DNA of 64,000 bases from Nitrogeniibacter sp050293885 (GTDB taxonomy: Bacteria; Pseudomonadota; Gammaproteobacteria; Burkholderiales; Rhodocyclaceae). The stretch's first letter is position 1, and each line of letters starts with the position of its first letter. Location of the stretch: contig JBNKNO010000008.1 in the NCBI GenBank assembly GCA_050293885.1, positions 26,478-90,477 of the forward strand, in the 5' to 3' direction. A program made the translations under genes and the position numbers. Below, one piece after another: positions 43,532 through 51,484 of this stretch. Under the pieces are notes generated by a model, which saw only the letters and a list, made by a program, of their open reading frames with translations, was not told the origin of the DNA and made no database searches.

Positions 43532-43553
43532 GGCTATTACTTAGGTAATATCC
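43532..43553. promoter_or_regulatory. 22-bp operator-like palindrome upstream of the PAS kinase
   Basis: GGCTATTACTTAGGTAATATCC is an imperfect palindrome (9 of 11 positions) with the core TATTAC-TTAG-GTAATA. It lies in an AT-richer patch 66 bp before the kinase start. The TAC(C/T)TA half-sites resemble those of FixJ/NarL-type regulators; this is only a resemblance. Confidence 0.45.
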
Positions 43554-43602
43554 TAACCTGCTTTTGCAGAGATTACCCGAGACGCATTGCACGTTTCAAG
43601 AT

Positions 43603-46600
43603 TTAACGTGGCCGGGCTTCCCAGATCTTCGTCAAGCGCTTGACCGATACGGGCATCGGCGTGCGCAACTCCTGCGCGAACAGCCCCACGCGCAACTCTT
43701 CGAGCAGCCAGCGAAAATCGTCGAGGAACGGATCGTCCGCACCGCGCCGTCGAGCGTCGATCCACTCGCGCTCGAAGGCGCGGTGCAAACCGTGCCAGTC
43801 GCGCATCAAGGTCGCGTCACGCGCCGGATTGTTCTTCAACTTGTCCAGACGCAGCGCGGCCGCCTTGAAGTAACGTGCAAAGTGCGTGAGGCGCTCGAAC
43901 GGCACCTCGGTGAGAAAGCGTGGCGTCAGCAGGGCGTCGAGCTGCGCGCGAATATCGGCCACTACGGCATCGTGCCCCTTCAGGCCACCGAGGCGCTTTT
44001 CCAGTTGCGCGCGCTCGCTGAGAATGCCGTCGGTCAGTCGCAATAGCTCCTGCCCGACCAGCGTGATGCGTGGCTTGGCTTCCTGCAGGCGCTGCTCGAA
44101 GGCGGCGGCGTCGGTCGGCAACGGTTCCACCAGGCAGGTGCGCACCAGCGTGGCGCTCACGAGTTGATCCTGCAATTCCTGCTCGCCGCCGAGCGTCGCG
44201 TAGCGCAGCGCAACCTCGCGCAGGCCGTTCATGCGCTTGAGCGCTTTGACCTGATCCTTCAGCCGCAGCGCGAACAGCCGCGTGAGCCCGGCCCGGTGCA
44301 CGCGCTCGGCCTCTTCCGGGGTATCGAAGGGCCGCAGCGACACGCTGTCGCCATCGTCATGCAAGGCGGGAAAGCCGATCACCTCGCGCTTGCCGACCTT
44401 GAGCGAGATGAGCTCGGGCAACTCGCCGAAGGTCCAGTCAGTGAGTCCGCTTTGCTCGGCAGGCGAGGTGTCCGCGCGCGCTGCCTCGGCCGTCGGCGAG
44501 TTGTCCGGCAGCGTCGCCAAACCGTCGTCGGCAGTGGCCAGGGCCGCCTCGAAGGCCGCCGCCACCTGCTTCTGGAAACGGCCGCGCAGCTCCGCCAGAT
44601 TGCGCGACTGCCCCATCACCCTACCGTGTGGGTCGAGCACGCGGAAATTCATGAAACAGTGCGGATTGAGGTTCTCGGGGCGGAAGGATTCGAGCGGCAG
44701 CTTGAGTTGCACGCGCTCCTCGACAAACTGCTGCAGCGCCTTGAGCAATGGCTGCTCGGGCGTCCATTCGCCGGCCTCGACCGCGTCGAGAAAGGCGGTC
44801 ACGCTGTCGGCCATCGGCTGCAGACGGTGGCGATGTTTCTGCGGCACCGTACGCAGCAGGCCGGCCACCTTTTCTTCGAGCAGACCCGGCACCAGCCATT
44901 CGCAACGCGCCGCCGGCACCTGGTTGAGCATGGCCACCGGCACGGTGAGCGTCACGCCGTCGTCGGCCTCGCCCGGTGCGTGCACGTAATCGAGTTTGAG
45001 ACGCTGACCGAAGACCGTCAGATGAGCGGGGAAACGCTCGGTGGTGATGCCCTCCGCCTCATGGCGCATGAGCTGATCGCGGTCGAGGAACAGTCGCTTC
45101 GGATCGGTCTTCTCCGCATCCTTGCGCCAGCGCTCGAAGCTCGCCAGATCGACGACATCGGCCGGAATATGCGCATCGTAGAAGGCCTCGATCAGCGTCT
45201 CGTCCACCAACACGTCGGGCCGGCGCGACTTGTGCTCGAGGCGCTCTATCTCGGCCACCAGGCGGCGGTTGTGCCTGAGGAAGGCCATGTGTTTGGCCGC
45301 CGCGACGTCGATCTCGCCCGGCACCAGCCCCTCGCGGATGAACAGCCGACGGCACTCGGCCGGATCGATATCGCGATAAGCCACCGGCCGGCGCGCGTAG
45401 AGCACCACGCCGTGCAGCGTACCGCGCGCCCAGGCACGCACGCTGCCGGTCGCCTTGGACCAATGCGGATCGAACACGTGGCGCTTGATCAGATGCGCGC
45501 CCACTTCTTCGAGCCACTCCGGCTGCACGCGCGCCAGGCAGCGGCCGAACAGCCGCGAGGTGTCGACCAACTCGGCGCACACAATCCACTTGCCGGCCTT
45601 CTTGGTCAGCGACGAGCCCGGATGCGGCCAGAACTTGATGCCGCGCGCACCGTGGTAGGCGCCAGCCGGCTGACCCGAGGCGCTTTTCTCTTCTTCGACC
45701 TTGCAGCCCAGATGCCCCAGCAGCCCCGCCAGCAGCGCCTTGTGGATGGCGTCGTAATGGGCGGGAATGGCGTTTTCCTTCCAGCCGTGTTCGGCGCACA
45801 GCACATGCAGCTGGGCGTGGATGTCGCGCCATTCGCGCATGCGCAGCGGCGATAAAAAGTGTTCCTTGCACCACTGGCGCTGCTTGTTGCTGCTCTGGTG
45901 GTGCTGCACCTCATCGAAGGCTTTCCACAGATTCCAGTACCACAGGAATTCCGACTTCTGGTCCTGTTCGCCACCACGAAACAGCGCGTGGCGCTGGTCG
46001 GCGGTACCGGCCTGAGCCTGCGGCCGGTCGCGCGGGTCCTGCACCGACAGCGCGGCGGCAATCACCAGCACCTCGCGCAGGCAGCCTTCGTCGCGCGCGG
46101 CGAGAATCATGCGGCCGATCTTGGGGTCGATGGGCAGGCGCGCCAGTTCCTTGCCCAGCGCGGTGAGGCGCTTGTCCTCGTCCATCGCGCCCAGCTCGTT
46201 GAGCAACTGGTAGCCGTCAGCAACGGCACGCGGCGGCGGCGCATCGAGGAAGGGGAAGTCCTCCACCTCGCCCAGCCCGAGCGCGCTCATGCGCAGGATG
46301 ACGGCGGCCAGCGAGGCGCGCAGGATTTCCGGATCGGTATGCGACGGGCGCCGATTGAAGTCGTCTTCGGCATACAGGCGGATGCAGATGCCGTCGCTCA
46401 CCCGGCCGCAACGCCCGGCGCGCTGGCGCGCGGCGCTCTGGGCAACCGGCTCGATCTGCAGTTGTTCGACCTTGTTGCGCACCGAGTAGCGTTTGACGCG
46501 CGCCAGCCCGGTGTCGATCACGTAGCGGATGCCGGGCACGGTGAGCGAGGTTTCCGCCACGTTGGTGGCCAGCACCACGCGTTGCCCCTTCGAACGCGAG

Positions 46601-47598
46601 AACACCCGCGACTGCTCCTTGGCCGACTGGCGGGCGAACAGCGGCAAAATCTCCGAGTCGTGCGCATGCGGCGCCTTGCGCAGCGCCTCGGCGGCTTCGC
46701 GGATTTCGCGCTCGCCGGGCAGGAACACCAGCACATCGCCAGGGCCTTCCCGATGCGCTTCATCCACCGCGTCCACCAGGCCCGCGTAAGCGTCCTGCGG
46801 GCGCTTCGATTTGCTTGCCTCTTGCTCGGGCCGGTAACGCACTTCGATGGGGAACAGACGGCCCGACACCTCGATGACCGGAGCCGGCTTGCCGGTGGCA
46901 TCGGCAAAGTGATTCGCGAAGCGCTCGGCATCGATGGTGGCCGACGTGATGATCACCTTCAGCGCCGGGCGTTTGGGCAGCAGGCGCTTGAGGTAGCCGA
47001 GCAGAAAGTCGATGTTGAGGCTGCGCTCGTGTGCTTCGTCGATGATCAGCGTGTCGTAGGCGTTCAGGTAGCGATCGCCCTGCGTCTCGGCCAGCAGGAT
47101 GCCGTCGGTCATCAGCTTGATGTGGCTGGTGGGGCCGAGTCGGTCGGTAAAGCGGATCTTGTAGCCCACCGCCTGCCCGAGCGGACTGTTCAACTCCTCG
47201 GCGATACGCTCGGCGGTGCTGCGCGCAGCCAGGCGACGCGGCTGGGTATGGCCGATCAGCCCGCCCACGCCGCGCCCGAGCGTCAGGCACAGCTTGGGCA
47301 GTTGAGTGGTCTTGCCGGAGCCGGTCTCGCCGCACACGATGACGACCTGATGACTTTGAATGGCCTCGGCGATGCGCTCGCGCTGTGCGCTGACGGGCAG
47401 TTCGTCGGGAAAGCCCGGGCTCGGCAAACTGGCCTTGCGAGCGGCGAAGCGCGCGAGCGAGGCCTCGAGGCGCGTGCGCAGCTTCTCCGGCAACGCGGCA
47501 AGGTCCGCCGGCTGCGGGCGCAGACGTTTCAGTTCATTGCCCAGCCGATGGCGATCGGCCACCATGCACTGGTCGAGAAGAGCGAAGAGGTCAGCCAC
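43603..47598 (-). CDS. hrpA: ATP-dependent RNA helicase HrpA
   Basis: A 1331-aa DEAH-box helicase, full length for HrpA. Walker A is GETGSGKTTQLPK (near residue 92), motif II DEAHERSLN and motif VI QRAGRCGR. The HA2 and OB-fold regions follow (TALGKELARLPIDPKIGRMILAA), then the HrpA-specific C-terminal half with CLAREQ-type segments. The HrpA class acts on stalled or collided ribosomes in E. coli. The start codon appears to be GTG (47596-47598), 18 bp after crcB, with no strong ribosome site. An ATG 12 codons in is an alternative. Confidence 0.96.
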   Translation of the reverse strand: MADLFALLDQCMVADRHRLGNELKRLRPQPADLAALPEKLRTRLEASLARFAARKASLPSPGFPDELPVSAQRERIAEAIQSHQVVIVCGETGSGKTTQLPKLCLTLGRGVGGLIGHTQPRRLAARSTAERIAEELNSPLGQAVGYKIRFTDRLGPTSHIKLMTDGILLAETQGDRYLNAYDTLIIDEAHERSLNIDFLLGYLKRLLPKRPALKVIITSATIDAERFANHFADATGKPAPVIEVSGRLFPIEVRYRPEQEASKSKRPQDAYAGLVDAVDEAHREGPGDVLVFLPGEREIREAAEALRKAPHAHDSEILPLFARQSAKEQSRVFSRSKGQRVVLATNVAETSLTVPGIRYVIDTGLARVKRYSVRNKVEQLQIEPVAQSAARQRAGRCGRVSDGICIRLYAEDDFNRRPSHTDPEILRASLAAVILRMSALGLGEVEDFPFLDAPPPRAVADGYQLLNELGAMDEDKRLTALGKELARLPIDPKIGRMILAARDEGCLREVLVIAAALSVQDPRDRPQAQAGTADQRHALFRGGEQDQKSEFLWYWNLWKAFDEVQHHQSSNKQRQWCKEHFLSPLRMREWRDIHAQLHVLCAEHGWKENAIPAHYDAIHKALLAGLLGHLGCKVEEEKSASGQPAGAYHGARGIKFWPHPGSSLTKKAGKWIVCAELVDTSRLFGRCLARVQPEWLEEVGAHLIKRHVFDPHWSKATGSVRAWARGTLHGVVLYARRPVAYRDIDPAECRRLFIREGLVPGEIDVAAAKHMAFLRHNRRLVAEIERLEHKSRRPDVLVDETLIEAFYDAHIPADVVDLASFERWRKDAEKTDPKRLFLDRDQLMRHEAEGITTERFPAHLTVFGQRLKLDYVHAPGEADDGVTLTVPVAMLNQVPAARCEWLVPGLLEEKVAGLLRTVPQKHRHRLQPMADSVTAFLDAVEAGEWTPEQPLLKALQQFVEERVQLKLPLESFRPENLNPHCFMNFRVLDPHGRVMGQSRNLAELRGRFQKQVAAAFEAALATADDGLATLPDNSPTAEAARADTSPAEQSGLTDWTFGELPELISLKVGKREVIGFPALHDDGDSVSLRPFDTPEEAERVHRAGLTRLFALRLKDQVKALKRMNGLREVALRYATLGGEQELQDQLVSATLVRTCLVEPLPTDAAAFEQRLQEAKPRITLVGQELLRLTDGILSERAQLEKRLGGLKGHDAVVADIRAQLDALLTPRFLTEVPFERLTHFARYFKAAALRLDKLKNNPARDATLMRDWHGLHRAFEREWIDARRRGADDPFLDDFRWLLEELRVGLFAQELRTPMPVSVKRLTKIWEARPR

Positions 47599-47616
47599 AG
47601 ACGATGCGAAGAAAAA

Positions 47617-48000
47617 TCAGGCGCGCAGAAACTGGAAGGTGAAGATGCCCAGGCCGGTCATCAGCAGCGAACCGAACAGATGGACCGACGCGGTCAACAA
47701 GGCCCACGCGTACTGGGCGCCGCTGATCATGGTCACCACTTCGGCCGAAAAGGTCGAGAAGGTGGTGAGTGCGCCGAGAAAACCGGTGACGGCGAACAGC
47801 CGGACTTCCGGCGGCAGCGCCGTCTGCTGCGCAAAGAAGGCCACCGCCACGCCGATGAGGTAGGCGCCGGCGAGGTTCGCCACCAGCGTACCGAGCGGCA
47901 ACTGCAGAAACACGGGATTGATGCGCACCGACAGCCACCAGCGAATCCAGGCGCCGAATGCCGCACCGACCCCGACGGCAAGGAATCCGGTGGGATTCAT
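47617..48000 (-). CDS. crcB: Fluoride efflux channel CrcB/Fluc
   Basis: A 127-aa four-helix membrane protein that exports fluoride as a dual-topology dimer. Conserved motifs are AFGAWIRWWLSVRIN, LPLGTLVANLAGAYLIG and GFLGALTTFSTFSAEVV. The ATG at 47998-48000 gives a length equal to E. coli CrcB. An ATG at 48010-48012 is also possible (131 aa); neither has a strong ribosome site. No fluoride riboswitch was recognised upstream. It precedes hrpA by 18 bp and is divergent from the ECF sigma gene. Confidence 0.92.
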   Translation of the reverse strand: MNPTGFLAVGVGAAFGAWIRWWLSVRINPVFLQLPLGTLVANLAGAYLIGVAVAFFAQQTALPPEVRLFAVTGFLGALTTFSTFSAEVVTMISGAQYAWALLTASVHLFGSLLMTGLGIFTFQFLRA

Positions 48001-48062
48001 GAGATCGGGCATCCACAAGGCAAGACCCCGGCATTCTAGCCCAGCGAAATGCATGAGTCCCA

Positions 48063-48092
48063 TGTAAGTTCCGGCACGCCGCCCGGGTCTAA
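48063..48092 (+). promoter_or_regulatory. ECF-type promoter-like sequence before the sigma gene
   Basis: TGTAAGTT (48063-48070) and GGTCTAA (48086-48092), about 16 bp apart, resemble the -35 and -10 elements of promoters read by ECF sigma factors and suggest autoregulation. The implied start point falls on the ribosome site, so the leader would be very short. Confidence 0.35.
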
Positions 48093-48112
48093 GCATTCAG
48101 GAGGGCACATTG

Positions 48113-48631
48113 ATGCTGCTTGGGCTGGGCAAACGACGGGAATTCGATCAGGTGGTGCGCGCCTACAGCGGCGACATGTACCGATTTGCTTTCTGGCTGT
48201 GCGGCGACCGCTTCGTGGCCGAGGATCTGGTACAGGAAGCCTTCGCACGCGGCTGGCGCAACTGGGAACAGCTACGCGACAAGTCGGCCCCCAAACCCTG
48301 GCTGCTGACCATCCTGCGCAACGAACATGCGCGGCTGTACGAACGCAAACGTCTCGACATGGTGGATGCGGCCCCGGAGGATCTGGCCATTGCCGCCGAA
48401 GACAATCCGCTGGAAATGCTGGAACTGGAACAAGTGATCGATCGATTGCCCCTGTCTTTACGGGAGCCCTTCCTGCTGCAGACCCTGGGGGGATTCAGCT
48501 GCGCCGAGATCGCCGGCCAGCTCGACACCACCGAAGGGGCCGTGATGGTCCGCCTGACCCGGGCGCGCCAGGCGCTGCGCGGTATTCTCGAGGGCGCAAC
48601 AGGCAACGCGAGACAGGGAGCCGCTCGATGA
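48113..48631 (+). CDS. ECF (extracytoplasmic function) sigma factor
   Basis: A 172-aa group 4 sigma factor. Region 2 spans about 10-75 (VVRAYSGDMYRFAFWLCGDRFVAEDLVQEAFARGW) and region 4 about 110-160 (IDRLPLSLREPFLLQTLGGFSCAEIAGQLDTTEGAVMVRLTRARQAL, the helix-turn-helix for -35 recognition). The ATG at 48113 is preferred, 8 bp after AGGAGG; a TTG lies one codon upstream. Its stop overlaps the anti-sigma start (ATGA), so the pair is coupled. Confidence 0.94.
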   Translation: MLLGLGKRREFDQVVRAYSGDMYRFAFWLCGDRFVAEDLVQEAFARGWRNWEQLRDKSAPKPWLLTILRNEHARLYERKRLDMVDAAPEDLAIAAEDNPLEMLELEQVIDRLPLSLREPFLLQTLGGFSCAEIAGQLDTTEGAVMVRLTRARQALRGILEGATGNARQGAAR

Positions 48632-49338
48632 ACGCAAGCACTCACATCTACACCTGCCTCGATCTTCGACGCGACAAGCTGGCCGACCCGACGCGCTTGC
48701 CGGCCGCGGCCGAGGCCCATCTGACCCACTGCGAGCAATGCCGCGCCTTTGCCCGCCGCATCGACACGCTGGAACAACGCGCGGCCCAGGTGCTTGCCGT
48801 CCCTGTGCCCGACGGGCTGTCGGAGCGGGTATTGCTACGTGTCCATCGCAACGTGAAACGCCCGTGGAAGCTGTGGGCACTGGCCGCCTGCTTCATCATG
48901 AGCTTCGGCATCGGCACCCGGCAGTGGCAACCACGCGAGGAAACGGATTACGCGCGCTTGGCCATCAACCACGTGATGCACGAACCGGAGGCCTTGTCCG
49001 AGCACCGGCTGGCCGATCCGGCGCGATTCCGCACCGTGCTGGCCAACTTCGGTGGCGAGCTGTCGGCCCCGCTCGGCACGATTCGCTACATGCGACTGTG
49101 CCCGGTCCCCCACGGCACCGGCTGGCACATCGTGATTGACACCGAAGCGGGCCCGGCCACCTTGCTGCTCATTCCCGGCATGCAACTGTCCGGCGCGGTA
49201 CTCGACGCGAAATTCGGCGGATTGACGGCACGCGCGCTACCGGGCGGCCAAGGCTACTACGCCATCGTCGCCGAGACGCCGCGGATCGTCGATGCCGTGG
49301 AAAAACTGATCAGCCAGCGGGTGCGCTGGCGCACCTGA
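48628..49338 (+). CDS. Zinc-type transmembrane anti-sigma factor
   Basis: A 236-aa membrane protein. The N-terminal cytosolic part carries the ZAS motif H-x3-C-x2-C (His31, Cys35, Cys38) that wraps the sigma factor. A single membrane helix lies at about 83-99 (ALAACFIMSFGIG). The C-terminal 135 residues resemble the DUF3379-type periplasmic domain and would receive the stress signal. It overlaps the sigma gene by 4 bp and converges on the EAL gene with a 7-bp gap. The zinc-motif cysteines suggest possible redox sensitivity; the signal is unknown. Confidence 0.9.
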   Translation: MNASTHIYTCLDLRRDKLADPTRLPAAAEAHLTHCEQCRAFARRIDTLEQRAAQVLAVPVPDGLSERVLLRVHRNVKRPWKLWALAACFIMSFGIGTRQWQPREETDYARLAINHVMHEPEALSEHRLADPARFRTVLANFGGELSAPLGTIRYMRLCPVPHGTGWHIVIDTEAGPATLLLIPGMQLSGAVLDAKFGGLTARALPGGQGYYAIVAETPRIVDAVEKLISQRVRWRT

Positions 49339-49345
49339 GTGCGGC

Positions 49346-51484
49346 TTACGCCTCGGAACGCACCAGCAGCGTCGCGTTCGGCAGACCGACCGCCAGCACC
49401 TTGCAGAATTCGTCCGCCGGCATGGGGCGGGCGAACAGATAGCCTTGCATGACCGGACAGCCCTCGGCTTGCAGTACCCGCGCCTGCTCAACCGTCTCGA
49501 CGCCTTCCGCCACCAGACCGATCCCCAGACTCTGCGCCATGGCGATGATGGCCCTCACGATGGCGGGGTCGTCCTGCGCGCCGTCGCAGTCCTGCACGAA
49601 GGAGCGGTCGATCTTGAGAATGTTGACCGCGAAGCGCTTGAGGTAGGCCAGCGAGGAATAGCCGGTACCGAAATCGTCCACCGCCAGCGACAAACCGGCG
49701 TCATGCAACTGCGCAATCACTTCAGCGGTCGAGCGGCTGTCGCGCATCAGCGCCGATTCGGTGACTTCGAGCTCGATCAGCGACGGGTCGGTGCGGGTCA
49801 GTGCGAGCGTGCCGCGAATCTGCTCCAGCAGATCCTGCCGCCCAAACTGGCTGGCCGACAGGTTGACCGCGACCGGCACCACCTCGACCCCGGTCTCGCG
49901 CCAGACTGCCAGATCGTCACAGGCGCGACGCAGTACCCACTGCCCCAACTGGCTGATGAGACCGATCTCCTCGACCAGCGGGATGAAGGCATCGGGGCCA
50001 ATCACGCCGTCGGTCGGATGCATCCAGCGGATCAAGGCCTCGCAGCCGATGATGCGGCCGCTGTCGGCATCCACCTTCGGCTGGTAGAGCAGATTGAATT
50101 GTTCCTGCTCGACGGCGACACGCAAGGCGTTTTCCATCGACAGCCGGGCAAAGGCATCGACCTTCATGCGCTCCGTGTAGCACTGGATGCTGTCGAGTGC
50201 GTCACGTCGGCGTAAGGCGCCCAGCGCCATTTCGGCGGACTTGAGCAACACTTCGGCGCTTTCGCCGTGTTCGGGAAAGAACGCCAGGCCGGCACTCAGG
50301 GTGACGGTGAGCGATTGCTCACCCAGCTGCACCGGCGAACTGGCACGGCGCAGTAGCGCATGCACTTCGCTCTCGACCTTCTCACGCCCGAGTGCGCCCT
50401 CGAGGAACAGACCGAAGTTGTCGGCGCTGAGACGCGCCATCCGCGGCGCGTCCATGCTCTGCGGACTGGCGCCATCGGCACCGGCACTGCCATAACCCTG
50501 CCCCAAGCGCACCGCGAGCACCTGCAACACTTGATCGGCCATGTCCTGGCCGAGGGTTTCGTTGATGCGCTTGAAGCGATCGACGTTGATCAACACCACC
50601 GCGCAGTGCCCGCCGCGTGAGCTCTCGCGCATGAGCGCCGATTGCAGCGCCTCGCGAAAATGTGCCCGATTGGGCAGACCGGTGAGGTCGTCGAAGTAGG
50701 CGAGTTGTCGAATGCGGCGTTCCGCGTCGACACGCTCGGAAATGTCCTGCAGCGTCCCCTGCACACTGATCACGCGCCCGGCATCGTCGAGCACCGGCAC
50801 CGCCACCTCGTGCGCGGTGCCGACCATGCCATCGGGCCGCACGATGCGGTACTCGAGCGTGTAGCGCTGGCCACCGCGCACGCCGTCGATGGCCTCGCGC
50901 AACTTGGCGCGATCGGCCGGATAGACCCGCTCGAACAGCGCCGCCATGCTGGCGCCGAAACTCTCGGCGCTCTCGCCAAACAGCGCGCAGTAGGTGTCGG
51001 AGCGATGGCAGCGATCATTGGCCAGATCCCACTCCCAGCTGCCGATACGGGCAATCTGTTGTGCCGAGCGCAGATTGCTTTCGCTCGTGACCAGCTCGTC
51101 CATCGCCGCCGCCGCCCGCAGGGCGTAGCGCACCCGATGGCGCAGCAGCGACCAGTTGATGGGTTTGGAGATGAAATCGGTGGCGCCACTGTCGTACGCC
51201 CGCTCGATGGAGGCCGTGTCTTCCAGGCCGGTGAGCATGATGATGGGCTCGCGCGCACCCCGTTCGCGCAGGATGCCGCAGGCCTCGAATCCGTCCATCC
51301 CGGGCATCATCACGTCGAGCAGAATGAGATCGGGCCGCTGCTCGGCATAGGCGTCAAGACCCGCCTGCCCGTCAGCGGCTTCGGAGACGGCAAAGCCCGC
51401 TTCTTCGAGTGCAGCGCAGGCAAGCATTCGATTGACGTCGTCATCATCGACGACCAGCAGCCGGGTTGTCTCGGTGTTCGTCAT
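49346..51484 (-). CDS. Response regulator with PAS, degenerate GGDEF and EAL domains
   Basis: A 712-aa regulator. The receiver (1-125) has DDDD at 13-16, Asp57 and Lys107. A PAS domain lies at about 135-255. The GGDEF-like domain (255-435) has SADNF at 353-357 where the catalytic GGDEF should be. The EAL domain keeps EAL at 482-484, YQPKVD, NLSASQF, VDDFGTGYSSLAYLK and AEGVET. It is therefore expected to degrade c-di-GMP, with the GGDEF part perhaps binding GTP as a regulator (family knowledge). Its ATG overlaps the stop of the hybrid kinase by 4 bp. It is the output end of the receptor-YfiR-kinase module. Confidence 0.93.
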   Translation of the reverse strand: MTNTETTRLLVVDDDDVNRMLACAALEEAGFAVSEAADGQAGLDAYAEQRPDLILLDVMMPGMDGFEACGILRERGAREPIIMLTGLEDTASIERAYDSGATDFISKPINWSLLRHRVRYALRAAAAMDELVTSESNLRSAQQIARIGSWEWDLANDRCHRSDTYCALFGESAESFGASMAALFERVYPADRAKLREAIDGVRGGQRYTLEYRIVRPDGMVGTAHEVAVPVLDDAGRVISVQGTLQDISERVDAERRIRQLAYFDDLTGLPNRAHFREALQSALMRESSRGGHCAVVLINVDRFKRINETLGQDMADQVLQVLAVRLGQGYGSAGADGASPQSMDAPRMARLSADNFGLFLEGALGREKVESEVHALLRRASSPVQLGEQSLTVTLSAGLAFFPEHGESAEVLLKSAEMALGALRRRDALDSIQCYTERMKVDAFARLSMENALRVAVEQEQFNLLYQPKVDADSGRIIGCEALIRWMHPTDGVIGPDAFIPLVEEIGLISQLGQWVLRRACDDLAVWRETGVEVVPVAVNLSASQFGRQDLLEQIRGTLALTRTDPSLIELEVTESALMRDSRSTAEVIAQLHDAGLSLAVDDFGTGYSSLAYLKRFAVNILKIDRSFVQDCDGAQDDPAIVRAIIAMAQSLGIGLVAEGVETVEQARVLQAEGCPVMQGYLFARPMPADEFCKVLAVGLPNATLLVRSEA

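Noticed and set aside
45859..48039. 726-codon open frame antisense to hrpA and crcB
   Set aside because: Both sense genes carry complete family motifs; the antisense product is compositionally biased.
47998..48112. Fluoride riboswitch upstream of crcB
   Set aside because: The short gap is shared with the ECF sigma promoter and shows no recognisable fluoride aptamer sequence; the gap on the crcB side is too small for one.
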